Below are positions 16,095 to 23,820 of a stretch of DNA of 43,267 nt, one piece after another (the first letter of the stretch is position 1; each line of letters starts with the position of its first letter). The stretch lies in the NCBI RefSeq assembly GCF_011045015.1, contig NZ_JAAKZY010000079.1, positions 1-43,267 of the forward strand, given 5' to 3'. This stretch comes from Streptomyces scabichelini (lineage in GTDB: Bacteria; Actinomycetota; Actinomycetes; Streptomycetales; Streptomycetaceae). The notes below the pieces were generated by a model that made no database searches, was not told the DNA's origin, and worked only from the letters and a program-made list of their open reading frames with translations. The position numbers and the translations under genes are program-made.

Positions 16095-16712
16095 TCACTC
16101 CTCCCGGGCGACCTGCCGCAGGGTGCGCCCGCTGCGCACCGAGCGGGCCCGCCGCGGATCGGGCGTCCCGGGGGCACCGGGCCTGGCCCGCGCGTCGTCC
16201 GTCTTCACCAGCAGCCACGACTCACGTTTGCCATCGCGGAAGCGGGTCAGGGCGTACCCGCCGTGCAGCTTCGAGCCGTCGAGCCAGAACGTGGCGTGTC
16301 CGCGCTCCAGCGCCTCGTCGAAGGGCACGGGCCGGCCACGCCGGTCATGGCTCATGGGCCGGTACGTGCCGTGGTCCCAGACGATGACGGTTCCGCCGCC
16401 GTACTCGCCCTCGGCGATCACGCCCTCGAACTCCTCGTACTCCAGCGGATGGTCCTCGGTGGGCATGGCGAGCCGCTTGTCCCGCGGATCGGCCGACGGC
16501 CCTTTCGGGACGGACCAGGACTTCAGCACGTCGTCGACCTGCAGCCGGAAGTCGAAGTGCATCGTGCTCGCGTCGTGGATCTGCACCACGAAGTGACGCC
16601 CGTCGTCCGACGACACGTCCTGGCCGTCGGTTTCCCCGGCGCCGTGAGGCTCCTTGGTCCTGTCGAAGTCACGCTTGCCGCGGTAGGTCCGCAGCCGGTC
16701 CTTCTCACCCAC
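16095..16712 (-). CDS. LigD 3'-phosphoesterase domain protein
   Basis: A 205-residue stand-alone phosphoesterase of the LigD nuclease type, which trims 3' ribonucleotides or phosphates at breaks. The signature HFVVQIHDASTMHFDFRLQV is at about residues 38-57, followed by LKSWSVPKGPS, EDHPLEYEEFEGVIAEGEYG and GGTVIVWDHGTY, then the late strand WLLVKTDD. The catalytic His/Asp/Arg cluster in HxxxxHFDFR is present. The GTG at 16712 has GGAAGGAG six bases before it; a longer frame starts at 16781 but has no ribosome site. In many bacteria this module is fused to ligase and polymerase; here it is separate and directly upstream of the ligase. The polymerase module is absent. Confidence 0.9.
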   Translation of the reverse strand: MGEKDRLRTYRGKRDFDRTKEPHGAGETDGQDVSSDDGRHFVVQIHDASTMHFDFRLQVDDVLKSWSVPKGPSADPRDKRLAMPTEDHPLEYEEFEGVIAEGEYGGGTVIVWDHGTYRPMSHDRRGRPVPFDEALERGHATFWLDGSKLHGGYALTRFRDGKRESWLLVKTDDARARPGAPGTPDPRRARSVRSGRTLRQVAREE

Positions 16713-16772
16713 GTCCGGCTCCTTCCCCCGGCCCACGGCTCCAGCGGGCCGGCACCGTCTCGCAGCCCCCGG

Positions 16773-16798
16773 GTACCCCACACGCGCGCGGGCGACTC
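16773..16798 (-). promoter_or_regulatory. Possible SigB-type promoter of the ligD operon
   Basis: On the minus strand GAGT (16798-16795) and GGGTAC (16778-16773) are 16 bases apart, matching GNNT-N14-16-GGGTAY. The phosphoesterase start codon is 60 bases downstream. GGGTACCC is self-complementary, which raises the chance of coincidence. Confidence 0.4.
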
Positions 16799-16904
16799 AG
16801 GACCCCGCGATGATCACCACGGCGAGCAGGAAGACACCGCCGCCGATGCCGCCGATGAGCAGCCCGAGGGTGTTGGTCCAGCCGCGGCACGGCGGCAGGG
16901 AAAG

Positions 16905-16930
16905 GGCCGGGCGCGTGCGGGCGCCCGGCC
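16905..16930 (-). terminator. Strong hairpin terminator of the SH3-like gene
   Basis: GGCCGGGCGC and GCGCCCGGCC make a perfect 10-bp stem with a 6-base loop, 49 bases past the stop of the minus-strand SH3-like gene. On the minus strand the stem is followed by CTTTCCC. It separates this gene from the downstream ligD operon. Confidence 0.6.
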
Positions 16931-16979
16931 TCTTCCTGCCCGATGAGGACTTTTCCGATGGGGTCTTTTCCGAAGGGGC

Positions 16980-17378
16980 TCAGGCGCCGCAGACCGGGAC
17001 GCCGGGCAGCTGGTTGTCCGGGTGGTCGACGTAGTAACTCGCGATGTAGCCGCGGGAGTCACCGCGCGTGATGTAGACCCACCACGGGTTGCCGCCGACG
17101 TTCTGCCCCTGCTTCTGGCAGACCGCCTCGAAGGGCTGGTTCGGCTGCAACTGCCCCGCGACCGCGGGGCAGTTGCCCGGCGACGGGAACGCGTCGCAGG
17201 CGGCCGGGTCGCCCGGGTTGTCGCGGACGTTGACGTCGGTCGCCCAGACCGTGAAGCTCGCCTGGGCCGACACGCCGTCCGAGGCGGCAGCGGGCGAGGC
17301 GGCAGCGGCCGGGCCGGCCAGCCCGGCCGTCAGGGCCGTCGCGGCGAGGGCCGCACCGAGGGCAGTACGAAGTCGCAT
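16980..17378 (-). CDS. Secreted SH3-like protein
   Basis: A 132-residue secreted protein. Residues 1-27 are a signal peptide (MRLRTALGAALAATALTAGL, then AGPAAAA). The mature part has one bacterial SH3-like domain: VWATDVNVRDNPGDPAACDA at about 44-63, LQPNQPFEAVCQKQGQNVGG, NPWWVYITRGDSRGYIASYY, and a Cys near the C-terminus; four cysteines suggest disulfides. SH3b domains usually bind cell-wall peptides or proteins. The ATG at 17378 follows GGGGAGATCT. The gene lies downstream of the ECF sigma/membrane-protein pair, on the same strand, whose membrane protein also ends in an SH3-like stretch. It may be a target of that sigma factor, but this is inference. Confidence 0.82.
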   Translation of the reverse strand: MRLRTALGAALAATALTAGLAGPAAAASPAAASDGVSAQASFTVWATDVNVRDNPGDPAACDAFPSPGNCPAVAGQLQPNQPFEAVCQKQGQNVGGNPWWVYITRGDSRGYIASYYVDHPDNQLPGVPVCGA

Positions 17379-17502
17379 GGAGATCTCCCCGTGTTGTCGC
17401 GCTTGGTCGTCGTGCTTGCCTTACGCACGGCACACGAGGACACGCACCTCCCTGTATGACACCGGGGCGAGTGACCCTCGTCACATCCCAAGGGTGCGGC
17501 TG

Positions 17503-18096
17503 TCAGCGGGAGTTGCCGACCTCGCTCTCGGAACAGGTGCGCACTTCGGCCGTGTTGCGCGTACGGACACCGGGCAGCCAGCCCTCCGCTCCGTCGCGGG
17601 TCCTGACGAGGTACCAGCGCGTCGACGTGACGCCGCTCTCGTCGGTGACCAGTGTGCCGCGCGTGACGACGCACGCCGCCGACAGCCGGTCGCCGTGCCA
17701 GACGCGGCCCGCCGTGTTGTCCGGGGCCGCGTACTCGGCGTACGGATCCTTCGCCAGTCGCAGCGCGCACTCCATGGTCCGCAGCGGCCGGCACGGACCC
17801 TCGGCGTTGAACACCGTCACCGAGAGGGTGAAGCGCCCGCCGTCGGCCGGAGTGTCGGCGGTCGGCCGGACCAGCCACCAGGCGCCCAACACGACGGCGC
17901 ACACCAGGACGGCGGTTGCCGCGACCGCCCACCCGAGCCGGAGCCGGGTGCCGATGGCTGCCCTGCGGGGCTGGGCGTCGGCGGCCCGAACGCGCTCCCA
18001 CAGCCCGGGCGGTGTCCCGATCTCCTCGTCGGCGGCTCTGAGCCGGTCGCGCAGCAGTGCGGCCACGCGCTCGTCGGGCTCTGCGTCAGGCCTCAT
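17503..18096 (-). CDS. Single-span membrane protein with extracytoplasmic SH3-like end, partner of ECF sigma
   Basis: A 197-residue protein. Residues 1-60 are charged and cytoplasmic (PDERVAALLRDRLRAADEEI, GTPPGLWERVRAADAQ), a membrane helix spans about 62-82 (LGWAVAATAVLVCAVVLGAWWLV), and the outer part contains four cysteines and an SH3-like strand pattern (TRWYLVRTRDGAEGWLPGV, ending TAEVRTCSESEVGNSR). The ATG at 18096 overlaps the end of the ECF sigma gene by 11 bases and has AAAGGAG in front, so the pair is translationally coupled. The place and topology are those of an anti-sigma factor, but the HxxxCxxC zinc motif is absent. It could be a non-zinc anti-sigma or sensor. Confidence 0.78.
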   Translation of the reverse strand: MRPDAEPDERVAALLRDRLRAADEEIGTPPGLWERVRAADAQPRRAAIGTRLRLGWAVAATAVLVCAVVLGAWWLVRPTADTPADGGRFTLSVTVFNAEGPCRPLRTMECALRLAKDPYAEYAAPDNTAGRVWHGDRLSAACVVTRGTLVTDESGVTSTRWYLVRTRDGAEGWLPGVRTRNTAEVRTCSESEVGNSR

Positions 18097-18712
18097 GCCC
18101 CGGCTCCTTTCCTGGTCCGTCAGAGCGCTCGCTCTCACTCCCGTCCAGCAGTGAGCGCAGCTTCTCCAGTGCACGCGTGCGATGCCGGGCGGCCGTGCCA
18201 CGGTGCACTCTCATGATCCGGGCGGCCTGATCGATGGTGTAACCGTCCAGGTCGACGAGTATCACCACTCCCGCCTGCTTGGAAGAGAGCCGCCCCAGCA
18301 GCCGTACCGCCTCCATCTCGGCGTCGCGGCGCTCCACTCCGCCGTCCCAGCCCGCGGCGACCACCGGCCCGATCGAGCCAAGGCGGCCCGCCTGCCCGGC
18401 GGCATCGGTGGCACCCGACACCTCCAGATCATCCACCAGGACCTGGCGGCGCTCGCGGCGATGGGTGTCGCGTACGACGCTGAGCAGGGCGGTGAAGGCA
18501 TAGGCGTACGGCTCCGGGTGGTCGAGGAATCGTTGCGGCCGTGCGGCCAGCTTCAGGTAGGCCTCGTGCACGGCGTCCTCGGCCCAGGATCTCGTCCCGG
18601 CCAGCATGACGGCTCTTCGGTAGAGCCTGGGCAGCAGCGCGCAGAAGGTCTCGTCGAAGCGGGTCTGTGGCGGTGACGGCGAGGGTGAAGGACCGGTCGG
18701 CGGGTGGCCCAT
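18086..18712 (-). CDS. ECF-type RNA polymerase sigma factor
   Basis: A 208-residue ECF sigma factor. Region 2 is FDETFCALLPRLYRRAVMLA, GTRSWAEDAVHEAYLKLAAR, then HPEPYAYAFTALLSVVRDTH; region 4 is AVRLLGRLSSKQAGVVILVD, LDGYTIDQAARIMRVHRGTA, ARHRTRALEKLRSLL. The linker of about 45 residues is Gly/Ala-rich. The start is the ATG at 18712 with GGGGAG eleven bases before it; a longer frame from 18880 begins in a region that looks like promoter DNA. The C-terminus (SESERSDGPGKEPGHEA) overlaps the start of the membrane-protein gene. Signal and targets are unknown. Confidence 0.88.
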   Translation of the reverse strand: MGHPPTGPSPSPSPPQTRFDETFCALLPRLYRRAVMLAGTRSWAEDAVHEAYLKLAARPQRFLDHPEPYAYAFTALLSVVRDTHRRERRQVLVDDLEVSGATDAAGQAGRLGSIGPVVAAGWDGGVERRDAEMEAVRLLGRLSSKQAGVVILVDLDGYTIDQAARIMRVHRGTAARHRTRALEKLRSLLDGSESERSDGPGKEPGHEA

Positions 18713-18786
18713 GGGCTCGTGTGTCTCCCCGTTGTGAGATCGGGCGGGCCGTCGCCTGCCCGCCGCGTTGTGCACCGAGTGATCAT

Positions 18787-18811
18787 TTACCCGGCGGCGG
18801 CGATGACACGC
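18787..18811 (-). promoter_or_regulatory. Weak SigB-like promoter candidate before the ECF gene
   Basis: On the minus strand GCGT (18811-18808) and GGGTAA (18792-18787) are 15 bases apart. This fits GNNT-N14-16-GGGTAY except for the last base. The ECF start codon is 74 bases downstream. No clear ECF-type GGAAC element was found. Confidence 0.25.
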
Positions 18812-18963
18812 AGGTCTTTTTCCGGCTCGGCGCGCAACCCTCACCTCAACTCCCACCTCGGGCCCGCCCACCCAAGCCACACCGGCCCGCGTCCTGTGTA
18901 CCGTCGTCAGTCCGGCCGGCGACTCCTGGCCGGGCAGGCGACGCAGGAAAGAGGGGCAGCCGT

Positions 18964-19812
18964 ATGACCCGCCCGATCACCGTGGGAGTGGACGGATCAC
19001 CCGAGAGCCTGGCGGCTGTGGCATGGGCCGGCCGGGAAGCCGTCCGTCGCGAGCTGCCGCTGCGTCTGGTGCACGCCTGGGAGACGGCCGACGCGGGCGA
19101 GCATGCCCCGGGGGCGCGGGACGCGCTGCGGGAGGCCGCGAGCGGCCTCGCCGAGCGGCACCCGCACCTGACGGTGGCCACCGACCTCCTGGACGCGGCA
19201 CCGGTCGCGTCGCTGGTCGCCGAGGCGGCGGACGCCGAGCTGCTGGCGCTCGGCTCGCGCGGGCACGGAGCGATCGTCGGCTTCCTGCTCGGTTCCGTCG
19301 GCCAGCAGGTGACCGCCGAATCCGGGCGCCCCGTCGTCCTCGTACGCGCCGACGACCGTGCCGAACACGAAGCGGCGGGCCGCGAGATCGTCGTGGGACA
19401 GCAGGGCGGCCCGGACGACAGCGGCGCCGCCCTGGAGTTCGCCTTCGAGACGGCGCGGGCACGCGGCGCCGCCGTGCGCGCCGTACGTGCCTGGAGCCTG
19501 CCGGCGCTCTACACGTTCAGCCCCGGTTCGTTGAAACTCCTCGACGAGGCCGGCGGCCTGGAGCCGTACGAGAAGAAGGCGCTCGACGAAGCGCTGCGGC
19601 CCTGGCGGGAACGGTTTCCCGACGTGCCCGTGACCGAGCACGTCGAGATCGGCAGCGCGGGGGAGGTACTGCTGTCGGCGGCTGCCCGGGCCCAGCTGAT
19701 GGTGGTCGGGCGCCGTGCCCACCGCTCGGCCGTCGGGTCACGGATCGGCTCGGTGGCGCACGCGGTCATGCATCACGCGCCCTGCCCGGTGGCGGTCGTA
19801 CCGCCGTCCTGA
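18964..19812 (+). CDS. Universal stress protein, tandem UspA domains
   Basis: A 282-residue protein with two UspA domains. The first opens PITVGVDGSPESLAAVAWAG at residues 3-22 and ends with the ATP-binding loop GSRGHGAIVGFLLGSVGQQV and PVVLVRA near 125. The second opens EIVVGQQGGPDDSGAALEFA and ends with VVGRRAHRSAVGSRIGSVAH and PCPVAVVP. The G-2x-G-9x-G(S/T) loop is good in the first domain and altered in the second (GRRAHRS), so only the first may bind ATP. Such tandem proteins help survival in hypoxia or stationary phase. The ATG at 18964 follows AGAGGGG. Its last 40 bases overlap the convergent DUF4032 gene. Confidence 0.92.
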   Translation: MTRPITVGVDGSPESLAAVAWAGREAVRRELPLRLVHAWETADAGEHAPGARDALREAASGLAERHPHLTVATDLLDAAPVASLVAEAADAELLALGSRGHGAIVGFLLGSVGQQVTAESGRPVVLVRADDRAEHEAAGREIVVGQQGGPDDSGAALEFAFETARARGAAVRAVRAWSLPALYTFSPGSLKLLDEAGGLEPYEKKALDEALRPWRERFPDVPVTEHVEIGSAGEVLLSAAARAQLMVVGRRAHRSAVGSRIGSVAHAVMHHAPCPVAVVPPS

Positions 19813-21074
19813 GCGCCCGCCTCGGTCGACGGCGCCGATGGCGCGGCGGCGTCCGGCGACGGCAGCTTCTCCCGGATCTTCGGCAGGATGTGCTTGACGT
19901 AGTCCTCGACGGCCGTGTCCAGGCCGATGTCGTGCTGCGCCCGTTCGGACAGGTACCAGCGGTGTTCGAGGAGCCCGTGGTACAGCTCGGCCGCGTCCAT
20001 GGAGCCGCGCAGATCCCGCGGTACGGCGCGCACGGTGGGCCGGAACACATCGCGCACCCAGCGGTGGGCCAGCACCTCGGGACGCGCGCCGAGAGGGTCG
20101 CCGGGTGCGTAGTCGTCCTGGGTGGCCATCCAGCTCTCCAGGTCGTTGAGGAGCCGGCGCGCCTGGTTCTCCTCGGTGTCGAGCCCGGTCAGGCGCAGTA
20201 GCTGCCGCTGGTGGTGGCCCGCGTCGACGACCTTGGGGACGAAGGTGACGGTGTCACCGTTAGAGGAGTGCGCGATCTGCATCTCGGCGACGTCGAAGCC
20301 GAGTTCGTTGAGCCGCCGGACCCGGCGGTCGATGTAGTGGTGCTTGCCCGCCGGATACACGGACGTACGGGTCAGTTCCTCCCACAGGCTCTGGTAACGC
20401 CCGCAGATCTCCGTGCCGAAGTCGATCGGGTCGACGGACGGGTGCAGTGCCCCCGACGCCTCCAGGTCGAGCAGTTCGCCGCTGATGTTCACGCGCGCGA
20501 GATCGAGATCGTACGAGCGCTGCCCGTCGCTGAGCTTCTGGCGCAGCTCGCCGGTCTCCGCGTCCACCAGGTACGCGGCGTACGCCCCGGCGTCGCGCCG
20601 GAACAGCGTGTTGGACAGGGAGCAGTCACCCCAGGCGAACCCGGCCAGATGGAGCCGCACCAGCAGCACGGCGAGCGCGTCCATCAGCCGGTGCATGGTG
20701 GCGGGCCGCATCGTCGTCTCGAACATCGACCGGTAGGGCATCGAGCCGTTCAGGTGCCGGGTGATCAGCACGGGTTCCAGGGGAGTGTCGCCCTGGGTGC
20801 GGCCGGTGACCACGGCGACCGGATCCACCGCGGGGATGTTGAGCCGGTGGAGACTGCGCAGCAGCTCGTACTCCCGCAGCGCAGGGCGCTCGGCCAGCTC
20901 CTTGACGGCCACCACCTCCGTACCGGCGCGCGCGTACCGCACCACGTGCCGCGAGATGCCGCGCGGCAGCGGCACCAGGTGGCGCTCCGGCCACTCCTCG
21001 AGCGGCAGCTGCCAGGGCAGTTCGAGCAGCAGCGCGGGATGCTCCGGGTTGGTGGCGCTGATGTGCAATGCCAT
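19773..21074 (-). CDS. DUF4032 protein with kinase-like fold
   Basis: A 433-residue protein. The N-terminal half has a lipopolysaccharide-kinase/aminoglycoside-phosphotransferase-like core: VVAVKELAERPALREYELLR (Lys and Glu of the ATP site), VLITRHLNGSMPYRS, the catalytic-loop-like HLAGFAWGDCSLSNTLFR, and a metal-loop-like YLVDAETGEL. The C-terminal half is the DUF4032 region (YIDRRVRRLNELGFDVAEMQ; LTGLDTEENQARRLLNDLES; HRWYLSERAQHDIGLDTAV), then a disordered tail. The D in GDCSLSN is in the catalytic position, so activity is possible. The substrate is unknown. The ATG at 21074 has GCGAGGG upstream. The tail overlaps the universal stress gene by 40 bases. Confidence 0.86.
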   Translation of the reverse strand: MALHISATNPEHPALLLELPWQLPLEEWPERHLVPLPRGISRHVVRYARAGTEVVAVKELAERPALREYELLRSLHRLNIPAVDPVAVVTGRTQGDTPLEPVLITRHLNGSMPYRSMFETTMRPATMHRLMDALAVLLVRLHLAGFAWGDCSLSNTLFRRDAGAYAAYLVDAETGELRQKLSDGQRSYDLDLARVNISGELLDLEASGALHPSVDPIDFGTEICGRYQSLWEELTRTSVYPAGKHHYIDRRVRRLNELGFDVAEMQIAHSSNGDTVTFVPKVVDAGHHQRQLLRLTGLDTEENQARRLLNDLESWMATQDDYAPGDPLGARPEVLAHRWVRDVFRPTVRAVPRDLRGSMDAAELYHGLLEHRWYLSERAQHDIGLDTAVEDYVKHILPKIREKLPSPDAAAPSAPSTEAGAQDGGTTATGQGA

Positions 21075-21187
21075 CGCTCTTGGGCCCTCGCCTCGCGGTC
21101 GTCCGTCACGTCGCAGGAGCATCTCCGCACCTGAACGCCCCGTACGTCAACCTGCGGGAGGTCCGCCGAGCGCCCGTGGCCAAGCGA

Positions 21188-21220
21188 GTGGCCGGTACCG
21201 CAGGGCGCGGTACCGGCCAC
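21188..21220 (-). terminator. Perfect 14-bp hairpin terminator of the symporter operon
   Basis: GTGGCCGGTACCGC (21188-21201) and GCGGTACCGGCCAC (21207-21220) pair perfectly around an AGGGC loop. It stands 41 bases past the stop of the minus-strand symporter gene and 114 bases before the start of the DUF4032 gene on the same strand, so it should isolate the two units. Confidence 0.7.
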
Positions 21221-21260
21221 ACCGGTCAGGGCGGAGAGCCGAGGCGTTGCCCGGGTGGTG

Positions 21261-22895
21261 TCACTGCGGCGCGCCCACCGGCTGCTGCTGCTCCTGCTGG
21301 TCGTCGGTGCCGAGCATCGAGCGGACCTCGAACTTCTCGTACACCTCGGGGTCTTCCCCGTGACCGCTCAGCAGGGTGCCGAGCCAGCCCAGCAGGAAAC
21401 CGGCCGGTACGGACACGATGCCCGGATTCTGGAGGGGGAAGAAGGCGAAGTCCGCGTCGGGGAAGAACGAAGCGGGCGTCGAGGAGACGACGGGGGAGCA
21501 GACCACCAGCAGCACGGATATGGCGAGGCCTCCGTACAGGCTCAGCAGGGCGCCGCGGGCGTTGAAGCGACGCCAGAACAGGCTGTAGACCATGGTCGGC
21601 AGGATGGCGGACGCGGCGATGGCGAAGGCCAGGAACGCCAGAGTGGCCGTGTTGGCGCCATAGGACACGAGCGCGAGGAGTATCCCGAGGACGCCGATGA
21701 CGACGGCGGACAACCGGGCCGCGGTCAGCTCCTCCGTCTGGCTCGCCTTCCCCTTGCGGACCACCTGCCCGTACACGTCGTGCGCGAGCGATGAGGCCGC
21801 AGCGAGCATGAGTCCTGCGGCGACGGCCATCAGCGTCAGGAACGCCAGACAGGAGATGAGCGCGGTCAGTACGGAGCCGCCGATGGAGTTGGCGAGCAGC
21901 AGAACCGCCGCGTCACCCTTGGAGTCGACGTCCGCGATGGCTTGGCGGCCGACGATCGCCGTCGCACCCAGGCCCAGCACGCCGGCGGCCAGACACACGA
22001 AGCCGACCAGGCCCGTCGCCCACAGCACCGAGCGGCGCAGCACACGGGTCGAGCGAGGAGCGAGCAGGCGCATCATCACGTGGGGGAGCGCTGCCAGGCC
22101 CAGCGCGATGGCGAGTTGCAGGCTGAAGAAGTCGAGCTTGCTGGTCGTACTCCCTCCGTAGCGCAGCCCCGGCTCCAGGAACCGTTGCCCCATCCCGCTG
22201 CCGTCGGCGGCGGCGCCGAGGAGGTCGTTGAGGTTCCAGCCGTAGCGGTGCAGCACGATGATGGCGGTCACCGTGACGCCCACGACCAGCATGACGGCCT
22301 TGACGATCTGGATGAAGGTCGCGCCGGGCATCCCGCCGAGCGCCACGTACAGCACGACGAGGGTGCCGATGAGTACGACGCACATGGTGCGGGTGGTGCT
22401 GCTCGGCGCGCCGATGAACTGGGTCAACAGGGCCACGCTGCCGACGAGTTGGGCGACGATGTAGAGAACGCAGATGGTCAGCGTGCAGGCGGCCAGGGCG
22501 ATGCGGACGGAGCGCTGGTTGCGGGGCAGACGCAGGGCCAGGGTGTCGCCGAGGGTGAACTTGCCCGAGTTGCGCAGGGGTTCGGCGATCAGCAGCACCA
22601 CCATCATCCAGGCGACGACGGTGCCGACGAGGTAGAGCAGACCGTCGTATCCGGTCAGTGCGACCAGTCCGGTGCTGCCCAGGAGAGTGGCGGCGGACAA
22701 GTAGTCACCGCACATCGCCAGCCCGTTGCGCAGGGGTGACATGGTCCGGTTGCCAAGATAGAAGTCGCTGATCTCGTCGCCCTGCGGGGCGGTGATGAGG
22801 GCCGAGAACATGCTGACGACCACGACCGACACGAACAGGACGAAGGTCAGCTTCAGACTGAAGCCGCCGACGACACCCTCGGAGAGAGTCATCAT
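21261..22895 (-). CDS. actP: Cation/acetate symporter (sodium:solute symporter family)
   Basis: A 544-residue, about 13-helix SSS-family transporter. Family marks: ITAPQGDEISDFYLGNRTMS and NGLAMCGDYLSAATLLGSTG near the N-terminus (ActP-type), GGMPGATFIQIVKAVMLVVG, LPHVMMRLLAPRSTRVLRRS, and LAHDVYGQVVRKGKASQTEE. It should take up acetate or other short carboxylates with a cation. The C-terminal tail is polar and Gln-rich. The start is uncertain. GTG codons at 22919 and 22916 overlap the DUF485 stop (GTGA for the second). ATG codons at 22895 and 22892 follow AAGG. A 15-base near-repeat (TGACTCTCTCCGA-GGT) covers both possible starts. I give the ATG at 22895. The upstream DUF485 gene is its usual operon partner. 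Confidence 0.9.
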   Translation of the reverse strand: MMTLSEGVVGGFSLKLTFVLFVSVVVVSMFSALITAPQGDEISDFYLGNRTMSPLRNGLAMCGDYLSAATLLGSTGLVALTGYDGLLYLVGTVVAWMMVVLLIAEPLRNSGKFTLGDTLALRLPRNQRSVRIALAACTLTICVLYIVAQLVGSVALLTQFIGAPSSTTRTMCVVLIGTLVVLYVALGGMPGATFIQIVKAVMLVVGVTVTAIIVLHRYGWNLNDLLGAAADGSGMGQRFLEPGLRYGGSTTSKLDFFSLQLAIALGLAALPHVMMRLLAPRSTRVLRRSVLWATGLVGFVCLAAGVLGLGATAIVGRQAIADVDSKGDAAVLLLANSIGGSVLTALISCLAFLTLMAVAAGLMLAAASSLAHDVYGQVVRKGKASQTEELTAARLSAVVIGVLGILLALVSYGANTATLAFLAFAIAASAILPTMVYSLFWRRFNARGALLSLYGGLAISVLLVVCSPVVSSTPASFFPDADFAFFPLQNPGIVSVPAGFLLGWLGTLLSGHGEDPEVYEKFEVRSMLGTDDQQEQQQPVGAPQ

Positions 22896-22912
22896 GCGAC
22901 CTTCGGAGAGAG

Positions 22913-23335
22913 TCACCACGAACCGAACCGCCTCTGCTGGGGAACACGGGCCTGCTGATCACGAGCCTGCTCGGCCTCGTCACGGGCGATCTCCGCACGG
23001 AGACGGTCGGCGGCCGGGTCGATCCGCCGGTCCATGTGCAGCGTGTACCGCCACGCGGTCACGGCCATGACGACGAACTGGCCCACGCCGCCCACCAGTC
23101 CCACCGTCACATGGCCGATCAGCTCCTGGTTCAGCACTCCGGGCGCGAAACTCGACAGCAGCACCATCAGGAGGAAGCCGCCGACCGAGATCAGCAGCGC
23201 GACGATGCCGAAGGAGCGGTGGGCGCTGCGTATCGCGCGGAAGTCGGGATGGGAGCCGACTCTGTTCTCCGCCGGAGGCGCGGGTGGCATCTGTCCTGAA
23301 TGGGAGCTGTAGGGCGAGCTGGAGTGTGTTGGCAT
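22913..23335 (-). CDS. DUF485 membrane protein, symporter partner
   Basis: A 140-residue protein. After a polar N-terminus comes the DUF485 core: HPDFRAIRSAHRSFGIVALL near residue 29, a first helix LISVGGFLLMVLLSSFAPG, LNQELIGHVTVGLVGGVGQF, a second helix QFVVMAVTAWRYTLHMDRR, then an Arg/Gln-rich tail. DUF485 proteins accompany ActP-type symporters as YjcH-like partners and probably modulate them. The ATG at 23335 has only a weak AAGG upstream. Its stop overlaps or abuts the symporter start. Confidence 0.88.
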   Translation of the reverse strand: MPTHSSSPYSSHSGQMPPAPPAENRVGSHPDFRAIRSAHRSFGIVALLISVGGFLLMVLLSSFAPGVLNQELIGHVTVGLVGGVGQFVVMAVTAWRYTLHMDRRIDPAADRLRAEIARDEAEQARDQQARVPQQRRFGSW

Positions 23336-23377
23336 ACCGTGCCTTGTCTGATGCCTGGACGCGGAAATTGCTCACTG

Positions 23378-23407
23378 AATATGCGGTAAGGGTTGAACGG
23401 GATTCAA
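23378..23407 (-). promoter_or_regulatory. Possible promoter of the DUF485-symporter operon
   Basis: On the minus strand TTGAAT (23407-23402) and CATATT (23383-23378) are 18 bases apart, each matching the vegetative consensus at four of six positions. The DUF485 start codon is 42 bases downstream. Confidence 0.35.
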
Positions 23408-23766
23408 ATTTTCGGATCGCGCAGGTCGGGAATTCGCCCGAAATGACACTGAAATCCTCATCCCGGCCATGCCGGGCGGCCCCGCTGGTGGGGTGGTCAG
23501 CGCGGCCGATCGGATTGTGGCATTCCATCGTTTCAACAATCAACCGCGTCAATGCAATTGTCCGATAGTGACTCTCATTCGACGCGCGTCATCTTTTCCC
23601 GCCCGGGTGTCCCGCTCGAGCGTCTCGCCCGAGCTCCTCGCCTGACCGCATCCGTGCCGGTGACACGCCCGTGTGCGGAGGCCATGGGACGCGAGCGGGA
23701 CGTGATGTGCAGCACGCGCGTCCGGCCACCGACGGAGCCCGGTGCGCGGATACTGGCTGGGCAGCG

Positions 23767-23783
23767 CTTGATCAGCGATCAAG
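23767..23783. promoter_or_regulatory. Palindromic operator candidate
   Basis: CTTGATC and GATCAAG are perfect inverted arms around AGC. The site lies 37 bases upstream of the -35 element of the promoter at 23821-23850, an activator-like position. No regulator gene is adjacent, so the cognate protein is unknown. Confidence 0.4.
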
Positions 23784-23820
23784 TGGGGCAAAATCCCTGG
23801 CCACAGCCCATTCTGCTCAT

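Noticed and set aside
15123..16946. A 607-residue plus-strand frame opposite the ligD genes
   Set aside because: Low-complexity shadow of genes on the other strand with clear motifs (ligase K49, phosphoesterase signature).
18713..18880. N-terminal extension of the ECF sigma factor
   Set aside because: Non-conserved Arg-rich residues in what looks like promoter DNA; the ATG at 18712 gives a standard length.
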